This document shows positions 33,129 to 41,603 of a stretch of 64,000 bases of DNA, in pieces. Under the pieces are notes generated by a model. That model saw only the letters and a program-made list of their open reading frames with translations, was not told the DNA's origin and ran no database searches. Position 1 is the first letter of the stretch, and the number at the start of each line of letters is the position of its first letter. The DNA lies in contig NZ_CP098604.1 of the NCBI RefSeq assembly GCF_024499015.1, positions 372,001 to 436,000 of the forward strand, written 5' to 3'. The DNA comes from Xanthomonas hortorum pv. pelargonii (GTDB taxonomy: Bacteria; Pseudomonadota; Gammaproteobacteria; Xanthomonadales; Xanthomonadaceae). The translations under genes were made by a program, and so were the position numbers.

Positions 33129-34499
33129 TCAATGCATCAACACAATCTCTTCGGACGAAGTGGGATGAATCGCCACGGTCTCGTCGAAGTCGCGCTTGGT
33201 CGCGCCCATCTTCACTGCCACCGCAAACCCCTGCAGTATTTCGTCCGCACTCTCGCCCAGCAGGTGCACGCCGACCACGCGCTCTTCCTCGCCCACGCAC
33301 ACCAGTTTGAACAGGCTGCGCTGGGGTGAATCGGCCAGTGCATGCAGCATCGGGCGGAAGTTGCTGCGGTAGACGCGCACTGCACCGTGGTAACGCTCGC
33401 GCGCCTGCTCTTCGGTCAGTCCAACATGCCCGAGCGGCGGATGCGAGAACACCACGCTCGGCACGCCTTCGTAATCCATGCGCGCATCCGGCTGATTGCC
33501 GAACAAGCGATCCATCAGCTTGCGACCGGCCGTGATCGCCACCGGCGTCAGCCCGACCTTGCCGCCGACATCGCCGATCGCATGAATATTCGGCACGTTG
33601 GTGGTCTGACCCTCGTCCACCACGATTTCGCCTTTCTCGCCCAGCGCGATACCAACCGCCTCCAGACCCAGCCCAGCGGTATTGGCGCGTCGACCCACGG
33701 CAAAAAACACCTTGTCGAAGACATCATTGCCCTGCTCGCTCGTATGCGCCGGGTGTCCATGCACACGCAGCCCACCGTCGGCATCGCGCTCCAGGCCGGT
33801 GGTACAAAATCCGAAATGCAGGCGCACGCCGAGATGGCGCAGGTTGTCGGCCAGCTGCAAGGTCAGTTCGGCATCGAAACGCTCCAGCAGCCGCTCGCCT
33901 TGCACGAACAGATGCACGCGGCTACCCAGCGCCTGCAGCAAGCCGGCGATTTCCACCGCGATATAGCCGCCACCGACAATCGCCACCTGTGCGGGCGCGT
34001 GACAGAGATTGAAGAAATCGTCGGACACTTCGCCGTGCTCGGCACCGTCCACATCCGGGCGCAGTGGATGCGCACCGGTGGCGATCACGATGTGCTCGGC
34101 GGTCACAGGCACGCCGTCGCTGCCCATGAGTGTGTGCCGGTCCTGCAACACGCCGCGTTGCGGAATCGCGACCACGCCATCCTCATCGAGCCGGCGCCGA
34201 TAACTGGCATGGATGTTGGCGATGTAGCCCTGCCGATGCGTGACCAGTTCCTGCCACGCCAATGTCGGCCGCGGCACATCGAAACCGAGCGCGCTGGCCA
34301 GTGCGATTTTTCCGGCAAGATCGGCTGCCAACCACATCGCCTTCTTCGGCACGCAGCCCAGATTGACGCAGGTGCCACCCAACTCGTTCGGCTCCATGAT
34401 CGCCACGCGGGCGCCGTGTTTTGCCGCGCGAAATGCCGCCGCCAATCCACCGGAACCGCCGCCCAGGATCACCACGTCATAGTCGTAACGGGCGCTCAT
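33129..34499 (-). CDS. gor: glutathione-disulfide reductase
   Basis: NADPH-dependent flavoenzyme that reduces GSSG to GSH in the cytosol; 456 residues. FAD-binding motif VVILGGGSGGLAAAFRAAKH at the N-terminus and redox-active Cys44 and Cys49 in GGTCVNLGCVPKK. The NADPH-binding GGGYIAVEIAGLLQALGSRV is near residue 175. The C-terminal dimer-interface active-site His-Glu pair lies in VAIHPTSSEEIV. In Gor, the residue pattern PTSSEE separates it from lipoamide dehydrogenase. The ATG at 34499 overlaps the TGA of an upstream gene remnant (ATGA), evidence that gor was once the second gene of an operon. Confidence 0.92.
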   Translation of the reverse strand: MSARYDYDVVILGGGSGGLAAAFRAAKHGARVAIMEPNELGGTCVNLGCVPKKAMWLAADLAGKIALASALGFDVPRPTLAWQELVTHRQGYIANIHASYRRRLDEDGVVAIPQRGVLQDRHTLMGSDGVPVTAEHIVIATGAHPLRPDVDGAEHGEVSDDFFNLCHAPAQVAIVGGGYIAVEIAGLLQALGSRVHLFVQGERLLERFDAELTLQLADNLRHLGVRLHFGFCTTGLERDADGGLRVHGHPAHTSEQGNDVFDKVFFAVGRRANTAGLGLEAVGIALGEKGEIVVDEGQTTNVPNIHAIGDVGGKVGLTPVAITAGRKLMDRLFGNQPDARMDYEGVPSVVFSHPPLGHVGLTEEQARERYHGAVRVYRSNFRPMLHALADSPQRSLFKLVCVGEEERVVGVHLLGESADEILQGFAVAVKMGATKRDFDETVAIHPTSSEEIVLMH

Positions 34500-34663
34500 G
34501 CGAATCGCTCCGCGCGGTAAACAGGCAGGTCCAGCGCAGGTGCGCGGCCCGTGATCAGATCGGCCATCAGTTGTTCGCTTGCAGTGCTCATGCTGATGGC
34601 GAGCATGCCATGCCCTGCCGCGAGCCAGACGTGAGGACGGACGGCAGGTCGCGCATGGCTTGT
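34496..34663 (-). pseudogene. relic 3' end of a D-amino-acid-dehydrogenase-like FAD oxidoreductase gene
   Basis: On the minus strand directly in front of gor, 55 codons read RPHVWLAAGHGMLAISMSTA followed by SEQLMADLITGRAPALDLP and VYRAERFA, then TGA. This is the conserved C-terminal FAD-contacting end of DadA/glycine-oxidase-type proteins (GHGxLGxSMSTxTxxLxADL). An in-frame TAG at 34664-34666 and unrelated sequence upstream show that the rest of the gene is gone. The stop overlaps the gor start by ATGA. The next 178 bases to the DUF418 gene hold a 10-bp direct repeat (GGCCGCAATC twice, 34669-34688) and no further homology I can see; the repeat could mark the deletion point. Confidence 0.75.
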
Positions 34664-34841
34664 CTATCGGCCGCAATCGGCCGCAATCAACCCGTCACCG
34701 GCGATCCAGTCGTCATGGCAGTGACGAGCAATACGTCACGATCCTGCCCACCACTGCGTGCTGGGCCTGCAGACCTGGCCTGGCAACTACGCACAGTGCA
34801 ATGCCGCGCAACCCGCAGCAATACGCGTGCTACGACACGTG

Positions 34842-36086
34842 TCACTCCAGGCGCGCACTGCCACGCCGCATCGGCGGCACACGCAGATAGGTCACGCTAC
34901 GCCACAGCCACTCCATCGGCCCGAAACGGAACCAGCGCAGCCACAGCTGACTCAGCACCACCTGCAGCGCGAACAACCCCAGCGCAAACGGCAGCTGCCA
35001 CGTGCGCGGCAACTGCTCGAAATAACCAAGCCCGTAACCGTAGAACACCCACGTGCACAGCAACGACTGCAGCAGGTAGTTGGTCAATGCCATGCGCCCG
35101 GCCGGTGCGAGCCACGCCAGGCGCGGTGCAAGCCGCACCACCCATGCGGCGTAACCCAGGCTCATCAGCGGCCCGGCGATCAACGACAACGCGAAGGCGC
35201 CCGACACACGCAAGTCCAGACGCGCCGGATCCATCCATGGCTCCAACGCATAACTCACCAGCATCACGCCCAGCCCGAGCGGCAACACGCCATAACGCAA
35301 CGTGCGAAACAGACGTGGAAAGCGCTCAGGCGCCGCAATCGCGCCGCTGCGCACAAACCAGCTGCCCAACAGAAACATGCCAAGCATCGCCGGGCCATTG
35401 ATGCTCAGCCCGGTCATCGCCTCCTGCAGGTCATGCCAGCGCTGCAGCGTCGCTTGCAGGTACGTGCCGCTGCCGTACGCGGCGCGCTGCGCCTGCACGT
35501 TCGCGACCGCCTGCTGCGCCGCATCGGTCATCGCCGCCTTCCACTCCACCGCAGCTGCCGGATCGGCCTGCGTCAACGTCCCTGCCGCGCCGTACAGCAG
35601 CATCAAGCCAGGCGCGCAGCAGTACACCAGCGCCGCAACCCACGGCAGCGTCACCGTTGGCACCGAGCGGGTGGCCAGCAACAGCAACGCCAGCAAGGCG
35701 TAGGTCACCAGAATATCGCCGGACCACAGCAGCAATGCATGGGCCAGCCCGATCGCCAGCAACCCAAGGGTCCGCCGCAGATACGTGCCGAAAAACGCGC
35801 GCCCGGCCTGCTCGGCGCGCTGCGCCATTACCGCAAAGCCCATGCCGAACAACAACGCGAACAAGGTGTAGAACTTGCCCTGCACGAAGAAGTAGACCAG
35901 CGCATCGGCAACACGATCGATGCCATGCCAATGCGGATCCACGCCGGTGAGCGCCAGATCGAGCGGGCCGACGAAGGCTTCGATATTCATCAGCAGGATG
36001 CCCAGCAGCGCAAAGCCGCGCAGCACATCCAGCACGACGATGCGCTCGGTTGCGGCAATGGGCTGCAGAAAATCGCGTGGTGTCAT
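34842..36086 (-). CDS. DUF418 domain-containing membrane protein (YeiB-like)
   Basis: A 414-residue polytopic membrane protein with about nine to ten hydrophobic segments. The N-terminal VVLDVLRGFALLGILLMNIE and the C-terminal DUF418 block (ALTNYLLQSLLCTWVFYGYG, LWLRWFRFGPMEWLWRSVTY) are the family signature. The family, with E. coli YeiB, is uncharacterised; a link to acyltransferase-3-type membrane proteins has been proposed from the fold. I choose the ATG at 36086 (MTPRDFLQPI) because it leaves the usual short N-terminus; a frame to 36122 exists. It is probably transcribed alone. Confidence 0.88.
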   Translation of the reverse strand: MTPRDFLQPIAATERIVVLDVLRGFALLGILLMNIEAFVGPLDLALTGVDPHWHGIDRVADALVYFFVQGKFYTLFALLFGMGFAVMAQRAEQAGRAFFGTYLRRTLGLLAIGLAHALLLWSGDILVTYALLALLLLATRSVPTVTLPWVAALVYCCAPGLMLLYGAAGTLTQADPAAAVEWKAAMTDAAQQAVANVQAQRAAYGSGTYLQATLQRWHDLQEAMTGLSINGPAMLGMFLLGSWFVRSGAIAAPERFPRLFRTLRYGVLPLGLGVMLVSYALEPWMDPARLDLRVSGAFALSLIAGPLMSLGYAAWVVRLAPRLAWLAPAGRMALTNYLLQSLLCTWVFYGYGLGYFEQLPRTWQLPFALGLFALQVVLSQLWLRWFRFGPMEWLWRSVTYLRVPPMRRGSARLE

Positions 36087-36309
36087 CAAGGCTCGGAGCG
36101 TGGTGTGCACGACAAAATGCAAACAGCCCGCCGAGATGGCGGGCCGTTTAACCTACAGCGGTCACCCGGAGTGGCTGGCAACACGTCGCAAGCCCTCGCT
36201 GGCTGGAAGCGGAGACGGTCTAGAAACCGGCATGTCTGCGTGGCACATGCAGAGTTCAGACACCGGCCACATCCGCCCGAGGGCAGCGCGACCGTGTCAA
36301 TCACCGCTC

Positions 36310-36789
36310 TCAGTGGTGATGGCCGCCTTCGCCATGCACATGTCCGTGGTCGCGCTCTTCCTGGGTGGCTTCACGCACGTCGATGATTTCCACATCGAAG
36401 TGCAGATCCTTGCCGGCCATCGGGTGGTTGAGATCCACGTCGACTACGCTCATGCCGACCTTCTGCACCGTCACTGCGCGCGGGCCGAAGTTGGTCTGCA
36501 GCATCACCTGGGTGCCCGGTGCCAGCTTGGTGGCGCCGAAGTGCTTCTTGGGCACGCGCTGGCTCAGGCCTTCGCGGTATTCGCCGTAGGCCTCGGTGGC
36601 CTTGACGTCCACGCCGAAGCTCTCGCCGGCCTCTTTGTCCATCATGGCCGCTTCCAGGCCCGGAATGATGTTGCCGTGGCCGATCATGATCGCCAACGGG
36701 TCACGTTCCTTGGAGCTCTCGATCGGCTCCTGGCCGATCTCCGAAACGGTGTAGTGGAAGCGGACGACGCTGTCTTTTTCGATCTTCAT
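36310..36789 (-). CDS. slyD: FKBP-type peptidyl-prolyl cis-trans isomerase SlyD
   Basis: Cytosolic prolyl isomerase and chaperone, 159 residues. The FKBP domain starts MKIEKDSVVRFHYTV, has the inserted chaperone flap (VDVKATEAYGEYREGLSQRV), and continues with VDLNHPMAGKDLHFDVEI. The short C-terminal tail HGHVHGEGGHHH is His-rich, as in SlyD proteins that bind nickel, but is much shorter than the E. coli tail and has no Cys. The ATG at 36789 is the conserved start. It is divergent from the NlpC/P60 lipoprotein gene. The 223-bp gap to the DUF418 gene contains a short hairpin (GCCCGCCGAGATGGCGGGC, 36127-36145). Confidence 0.93.
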   Translation of the reverse strand: MKIEKDSVVRFHYTVSEIGQEPIESSKERDPLAIMIGHGNIIPGLEAAMMDKEAGESFGVDVKATEAYGEYREGLSQRVPKKHFGATKLAPGTQVMLQTNFGPRAVTVQKVGMSVVDVDLNHPMAGKDLHFDVEIIDVREATQEERDHGHVHGEGGHHH

Positions 36790-36899
36790 GCCTGGCTCTG
36801 AATGGGCTGCCCGGTGGCAGACGGTGGAGGACGGCTTGTCGGCCGCCGGGTGCGCCGCCATCATGGCGACCTGTTCTAACCGACCATTATCCCGGCTCC

Positions 36900-37445
36900 A
36901 TGCCTATCACGCCAGTTTTCGCCGCTCACACCCGTCGTGTCGCGGCCAGTGTATTGCTGGGCCTGCTCGTGCTGTTGGGCGGTTGCGCACAGACCCCGGT
37001 GCGTCGCTCGGCTGCCGCCCCAGCGCCGACTGCGCGCGTATGGCCGCAGGTACCGCCGGCAGACCCGGCCGCCGCCAACAACATCCTGATGCGCGCCTTG
37101 GGCCTGGTCGGCACGCCCTACCTGTTTGGCGGCAACACGCCGGAAACCGGTTTCGACTGCAGCGGCCTGGTCGCCTATGTCTACAAGGATGTATTGGCGT
37201 TGGCGCTGCCACGCACCTCGCGCGAGCTGGCCGCCATCCAGGGACCCAGAATTTCGCCCGAAAAGTTGGCGACCGGCGATCTGGTGTTTTTCGGCTCCAG
37301 CGGCAACGTCACCCATGTCGGCATTTATGTCGGTGAAGGCCGCTTTGTGCATGCCCCCAGCACCGGCGGTACAGTCCGCTTGGATTTCCTGGACGGAGCC
37401 TACTGGCGTGACCATTATTCAGGTTCAAAGCGTGTTTTACATTGA
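36900..37445 (+). CDS. NlpC/P60 family lipoprotein, peptidoglycan endopeptidase (C40)
   Basis: A 181-residue lipoprotein with lipobox LLGGC (Cys29). The C-terminal NlpC/P60 domain has the catalytic Cys87 in FDCSGLV, His139 in VTHVGIYVG and the polar third residue His151 in FVHAP. Family members cut D-iGlu-mesoDAP bonds in peptidoglycan stems, as E. coli MepS does. It is likely anchored to the outer membrane. The residues GTPYLFGGNTPETG before the Cys are the usual lead-in. A second, longer NlpC/P60 gene follows 109 bases downstream. Confidence 0.92.
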   Translation: MPITPVFAAHTRRVAASVLLGLLVLLGGCAQTPVRRSAAAPAPTARVWPQVPPADPAAANNILMRALGLVGTPYLFGGNTPETGFDCSGLVAYVYKDVLALALPRTSRELAAIQGPRISPEKLATGDLVFFGSSGNVTHVGIYVGEGRFVHAPSTGGTVRLDFLDGAYWRDHYSGSKRVLH

Positions 37446-37554
37446 AACGTGACGCTCATCACAAGTCACAGAACGGAAATTTAACCTTTTTTGAACGTAA
37501 CGATTCTTTCACCAAGGCATCATCGCGCATCGACAGCAGAAATGTGATTCCCGC

Positions 37555-38304
37555 GTGACGAACGACGAACAGATCAATCCTGGCGCCGCACCGCTTCCGC
37601 CCCGGAAACCGCTCCGCCTGTTGTGCGCCACCGCTCTTTGGCTCGCAGCCCTTCCCGCTCTGGCACAGACCGCCAACACTCCTTCATCCGTTCCGCAGAC
37701 GACTACGCCAGACAGCGCCGTCGCCGCCGAGAAAGCCGCAACCCGCAGCCGCGCCGACGCCGCTGCCACCGCAACCCTGGCCGCCCTGCTGCCGCATCTG
37801 GCCGCCAATGACGCCATTCCGCTGATGGACCGTTCGGCGATGTTCGCCGGCGACCTCAGCCGCCTGTTGGCCAATTACGACGTTTCGCAGAGCGCGGCCA
37901 ACGCCGCCCAGAACGCCGTGGCCGACAGCCGTGTCCAAGTGATCCTGCAGCGCGCCATGGCCCTGCTCGGCACCCCTTACGTCTGGGGCGGCGAGTCCAC
38001 CGAAGGCTTCGATTGCAGCGGCCTGGTCGGCTATGTGTTCAAGACCGCACTGGGCATCGACCTGCCGCGCGTCTCGCGCGATATCGCCCGCGACGAATCG
38101 GCCGAACTGATCAAGGACCCCTCCGCGCTCAAGGCGGGCGATCTGGTGTTCTTTGGCCGGCGTGGCCGCATCGACCATGTCGGCCTGGTGGTCGGCGACG
38201 GCAAGTTCCTGCACGCGCCCAGCCGCGGCAAGGACGTGCGCGTGGATTCGCTGGCCAGCGGTTACTGGAGCGAAAAGTTCATCCAGGCGCGTCGGGTGCT
38301 GTGA
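37555..38304 (+). CDS. NlpC/P60 family peptidoglycan endopeptidase (C40), secreted
   Basis: A 249-residue periplasmic hydrolase with a Sec signal (ALWLAALPALAQ). About 85 residues of Ala-rich helical sequence precede the catalytic domain. Catalytic Cys154 is in GFDCSGLVGYVF, His208 in IDHVGLVVGDG and the third His in FLHAPSRG. A GTG start at 37555 is used; no ATG gives a signal peptide. The catalytic domain is a close paralogue of the lipoprotein encoded just upstream (TPYVWGGESTEGFDCSGLV against TPYLFGGNTPETGFDCSGLV). The two may divide the work between outer-membrane-bound and free enzyme. A strong terminator follows. Confidence 0.9.
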   Translation: MTNDEQINPGAAPLPPRKPLRLLCATALWLAALPALAQTANTPSSVPQTTTPDSAVAAEKAATRSRADAAATATLAALLPHLAANDAIPLMDRSAMFAGDLSRLLANYDVSQSAANAAQNAVADSRVQVILQRAMALLGTPYVWGGESTEGFDCSGLVGYVFKTALGIDLPRVSRDIARDESAELIKDPSALKAGDLVFFGRRGRIDHVGLVVGDGKFLHAPSRGKDVRVDSLASGYWSEKFIQARRVL

Positions 38305-38322
38305 TTGCCGAGCATATTGCGC

Positions 38323-38354
38323 AAAAGAGCCGCGGCATTGCCGCGGCTCTTTTG
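38323..38354 (+). terminator. intrinsic terminator after the NlpC/P60 pair
   Basis: AAAAGAGCCGCGG-CATTG-CCGCGGCTCTTTT: a perfect 13-bp stem with flanking A and T runs, 18 bases after the stop. Confidence 0.92.
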
Positions 38355-38815
38355 TTGGTATGGGTTAGGCAATTTGCCGGAAACCACAGCCAGGTCCGCC
38401 TGACAACAGGCGGCAACGGACAGCGCAGGGCTTTTTGTAGCCTGGCCTGACTCCGCTCTGCAACCGGCCTGCCGACCTCGTTCGACGAGTTGCCGGTACG
38501 TCGGCACGTCACCCGCTTTGCAGACACACACGACCTCGCCAACGGCTGGCGAACACGGCGCGATGGCACTGCCCCGGCGTGCAGTGCCCGATCTAACTGA
38601 GTGGCAGCAGGCTACTAGCCCTGAAACGCAAACACCCCACACCAGTAGCGCAAGGTCGCCACAGGCAGTCCCTGTCCGCGTGCGCGTCTCTCGCGATACG
38701 CACGCGGATGTGGCCTGCTTGAATGGTGCCTGCCGGCAACGTTCTGCAAACACGCTGATGTAGCCGCCGGACAAGCAGCGATCGATTCTGCATGTCCGTA
38801 GTGCCGCAGGTTTTA
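38355..38815. other. intergenic region upstream of the phosphate/polyphosphate cluster
   Basis: A gap of more than 450 bases. Reading frames on both strands have no ribosome-binding site or recognisable family. I see no palindromic repeat of the types found elsewhere in the window. The 3' side leads into the candidate activator sites at 38816-38847. Confidence 0.4.
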
Positions 38816-38847
38816 TGGATTCCAGAATCCAGTCCAGATCCTGGAAT
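38816..38847. promoter_or_regulatory. candidate upstream activator sites for a sigma-54 activator
   Basis: TGGATTC-CA-GAATCCA (38816-38831) is a perfect 7+7 palindrome. It is followed by CCAG-ATC-CTGG (38834-38844), and ATTCCAG (38819-38825) also pairs with CTGGAAT (38841-38847). The centre is about 150-170 bases before the predicted sigma-54 start site, the normal range for enhancer-binding-protein sites. The natural candidate to bind here is the response regulator encoded at 42768-44126; this is inference. Confidence 0.45.
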
Positions 38848-38965
38848 TTCCAACGCCCCACCTGTCAGCTCACAGCTCGCCTGACGCGCGGCACACTCCC
38901 GCGAAAAGCTGCATCTGCTTGATCTGTAAAGCGTCCGAGGATTGATTCAGGCCCAAGGACCGGAT

Positions 38966-38981
38966 TGGCATGCGTTCTGCT
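38966..38981 (+). promoter_or_regulatory. predicted sigma-54 (-24/-12) promoter
   Basis: TTGGCATGCGTTCTGCT (from 38965) fits the consensus TTGGCACGNNNNTTGCT. The invariant GG (38967-38968) and GC (38979-38980) are exactly 10 bases apart, and only a few of the other consensus positions differ. Transcription would start near 38992. The ATG at 38970 lies inside the promoter and could then not be the translation start. Confidence 0.6.
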
Positions 38982-39026
38982 TTGCACTCTGTAAACGCGG
39001 CATTCCGCCCGTCTCGGAGTAGAGCC

Positions 39027-39611
39027 TTGCTATCCACATTGATCCACACACCGTTGTTTGAATTGATTTCGCGATTCTGCATCGATATTGCCGCAGTGCT
39101 GGCGCTGATCTTCGCCATGTACTACCGCCGCCATCAGGACAAGGAACTCGTTACCGCAGCAGCACTGTTCAACATCTTCGTGTTTGCGGTGCTCACCATC
39201 CTGTCGAGCGTCCAGTTCAGTGTGGCCGCCGGTTTTGGCCTATTCGCCATCCTCGCGCTGTTTACGCTTCGCTCCGAGCCGATCACCAAGATCGAGATCA
39301 CCTACTTCTTCGGCAGCGTTGCCATCGCGGTGATCTGTTCGGTGCAGGGCACCACGCTTTCGCTGATTGCGGCCACGGTGGTGCTGGTGCTGGCGGGCGC
39401 CTATGTCTTCGATCACCCGCGGATCGTGCGCTCGGTCGAGAACATCAAGATCACCTTCGACCAGATCCATATCCACTCGCTCTCCGATCCGACTGCGATG
39501 AACGCCAGCATCGCCGAGCGGCTCGGCGTGGACGTCGTGTCCTACGAAGTCCGTGCCATCGATTACCTCAACGACACCGTGAGCATGCGGATTTTTTACC
39601 GCAAACCTTGA
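39027..39611 (+). CDS. DUF4956 domain membrane protein
   Basis: A 194-residue protein with four predicted membrane helices in residues 10-125 and a small soluble C-terminal domain that binds unknown partners (IRSVENIKITFDQIHIHSL). DUF4956 proteins are uncharacterised but are very often encoded next to VTC-domain polyphosphate polymerases, as here. I choose the TTG at 39027: it has GGAG seven bases upstream and gives the usual start right before the first helix (FELISRFCIDIAAVLALIF). An ATG at 38970 is in frame, but it lies within the predicted sigma-54 promoter and would add 19 residues with no family character. The next gene starts 10 bases after the stop. Confidence 0.85.
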   Translation: MLSTLIHTPLFELISRFCIDIAAVLALIFAMYYRRHQDKELVTAAALFNIFVFAVLTILSSVQFSVAAGFGLFAILALFTLRSEPITKIEITYFFGSVAIAVICSVQGTTLSLIAATVVLVLAGAYVFDHPRIVRSVENIKITFDQIHIHSLSDPTAMNASIAERLGVDVVSYEVRAIDYLNDTVSMRIFYRKP

Positions 39612-39621
39612 GGAAGCCGCC

Positions 39622-40527
39622 ATGAATACATTTGCCTGTCCACCCGCTTTGCCGCGTCAACGGCTCGCCGATGGGGTTCCGCTCTTGCTGTCGCACAGTG
39701 ATGCGGCGGCCATTACCGCGCGCGCTCAAACGCCCGTCGCCAACTCCATGACGTGCCCGGAGCAGCAGTTCCGCGCCATTGGTCTGGAGCGACTCAACGC
39801 CACCGCATCGATGTTGATACGGCGCGACAACAAGTACGTGGTGCACGAAGATCGGCTGGCACCGGCATGGGCGGAGCTGATCGGCCAGTTCGACATCCTG
39901 GAAATCGATGGAAAGCGCGATTTCATCTACGACACCTGCTATTTCGACGATCCGGGCCATACCAGTTACTTCGACCACCATCGTGGCCGGCGTCAGCGCT
40001 GCAAGATTCGCATGCGCAACTATGTCGATGCACACCTGTGCTTTGCCGAGATCAAACTCAAAGGCAAACGCGGCCAGACCGAGAAACGTCGTATCGCCTG
40101 CCCAGTGGACCAGTACGGCGTACTCGGCGAGCGCGCCCAGTCGCAGATCCGTTCGGCCTATCGCGACCTCTACGCACGCGACCTGACGCAGGCGCTCGAA
40201 CCCATCTGCTGGATGCGGTATCGCAGAACCACGCTGGTGGCCAAGGAAGGGGGCGAGCGGATGACGATCGACCGCGGCATGGTCTTCATGGATGCCTCTG
40301 GCACCTGCCGGATCGACGATGACCTGGTGATCGTCGAAACCAAGTCGGGCAACGCCAACGGCATCGCCGACAAGATCCTGCGCCGCCTGCACCAGCACCC
40401 CACCAATAGCGCTTCCAAGTACTGCGTCAGCTTGGCCGCGCTGCGGCAGGTCTCCAAGTACAACAAGTTGCTGCCTGCGCTGCGCAAGCTCGCTGTGGTT
40501 CCCACGCACGCGACACCGACGGCATGA
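39622..40527 (+). CDS. VTC-domain polyphosphate polymerase-like protein
   Basis: A 301-residue protein with the VTC domain of the triphosphate-tunnel metalloenzyme fold. In yeast Vtc4 this domain makes polyphosphate from ATP. The signature segments are present: RRDNKYVVHEDRL (about residue 71), DFIYDTCYFDDPG, KIRMRNYVDAHLCFAEIKLK with the basic and acidic tunnel residues, EKRRI, and the late acidic VIVETKSG. It has no membrane segment, so it is expected to act at the cytoplasmic face, probably with the DUF4956 membrane protein encoded 10 bases upstream. GAGGAAG before the ATG is a good ribosome-binding site. Enzymatic activity in bacteria is inferred from the fold. Confidence 0.87.
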   Translation: MNTFACPPALPRQRLADGVPLLLSHSDAAAITARAQTPVANSMTCPEQQFRAIGLERLNATASMLIRRDNKYVVHEDRLAPAWAELIGQFDILEIDGKRDFIYDTCYFDDPGHTSYFDHHRGRRQRCKIRMRNYVDAHLCFAEIKLKGKRGQTEKRRIACPVDQYGVLGERAQSQIRSAYRDLYARDLTQALEPICWMRYRRTTLVAKEGGERMTIDRGMVFMDASGTCRIDDDLVIVETKSGNANGIADKILRRLHQHPTNSASKYCVSLAALRQVSKYNKLLPALRKLAVVPTHATPTA

Positions 40528-40594
40528 CGTACGCGTCGCTCGGCGCACATCCGCGCTGCATCACACCGTCCCTCATTTCCGACAGGACCCTTCC

Positions 40595-41572
40595 ATGCAC
40601 TTGAACCTTCTTTTGACTGCGGGCCTGGCCACCCTGGGGCTGCTGACAACGTGCACACAGGACGCCCACGTCACCACCGGGATCGCGGTTCCGGCACACA
40701 CCGAAACCGCGCCACCGCAGATCGATGCACCATCGGATAGGCATCGCTTCACCTTCCCGCCCACAACACGGGTGGGAAACGTTCCTCTCACCGAGCTGTC
40801 CGCGCTGGCCTGGGACGCGGACGAGCAGCGGCTCTATGCGCTGTCCGACAACGGCTATGTGTTCCATTTCCGCCTCACCCTGGATGGCGATGAGATCGTG
40901 CGCGTGGAGCCCGTTCACTCGGCGGCGCTGGTGGACGCAAAGGCGGGTTTGACGTCCGATGCATTCAATGCGGAAGGACTGGCGCTCAACAACGCCGCAA
41001 ACGGCGTAACGGGCGACACCGAACTGGTTATTGCGCTGGAAGACAAGCCCTCCCGGATCGTGCGTTTCAGCCCGATCGGCACCATTTTGGGCGAGCTGGC
41101 GGTGCCCTCGCCGGCCGACGACCTGAGCCGCTATCGCAAAAAGGGACGCGGCCTGGAGGCGGTGGCGATCCACCCTGCGTACGGTCTTCTGACAGCGCCC
41201 GAGTCACCTCTGCTGGAGCTACGGGAAGACCGCCACACGGTGTACGCGAAACACCGGCGTTGGTCGTTCCTGCGGCATTCCCCTGACAGCCGCCTCAAGG
41301 GGCTGGACGTGCTGCCCGACGGCAGCCTGCTGGTGCTTGAACGCGACAAGGCAGGCGCCAAGGACCGCTTCGCCGCCAGCGTGCGTCGGCTGGACCTTGC
41401 CGCCTGCAGCAGCGACGGCAGCTGTGCGACCGACGCCGTCGCGATGCTTCCGGCTGGGCCGGAGAACTTCGAAGGCATGACCGTGATCGACCCGCAGCAC
41501 ATTCTGCTGGTGAGCGATAACGGGGCACTGGTGACGCAGGACACCATCTTCGTGTTGGTGCGGCGGCCATGA
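40595..41572 (+). CDS. phytase-like esterase-domain protein (PF13449 type), exported
   Basis: A 325-residue exported protein. The N-terminus is a signal sequence; LLTTC near residue 20 is a poor lipobox, so lipidation is uncertain. The rest fits the 'esterase-like activity of phytase' beta-propeller family: LTELSALAWDADEQRLYALS then DNGY, AEGLALNN, GRGLEAVAIHP, LKGLDVLPDGSLLVLERD and NFEGMTVIDPQHILLVSDN. Family members are proposed to release phosphate from organic phosphates. Its place between a polyphosphate-polymerase gene and a phosphate-type porin gene supports a phosphate role. Active-site residues are not defined well enough for me to judge activity. Confidence 0.8.
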   Translation: MHLNLLLTAGLATLGLLTTCTQDAHVTTGIAVPAHTETAPPQIDAPSDRHRFTFPPTTRVGNVPLTELSALAWDADEQRLYALSDNGYVFHFRLTLDGDEIVRVEPVHSAALVDAKAGLTSDAFNAEGLALNNAANGVTGDTELVIALEDKPSRIVRFSPIGTILGELAVPSPADDLSRYRKKGRGLEAVAIHPAYGLLTAPESPLLELREDRHTVYAKHRRWSFLRHSPDSRLKGLDVLPDGSLLVLERDKAGAKDRFAASVRRLDLAACSSDGSCATDAVAMLPAGPENFEGMTVIDPQHILLVSDNGALVTQDTIFVLVRRP

Positions 41573-41603
41573 GCATCGGTCAATCGCATCACGGGACCCT
41601 CGC

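Noticed and set aside
38262..38861. Minus-strand frame covering the end of the NlpC/P60 gene and the following gap
   Set aside because: It crosses a strong terminator, has no ribosome-binding site and no recognisable protein features.
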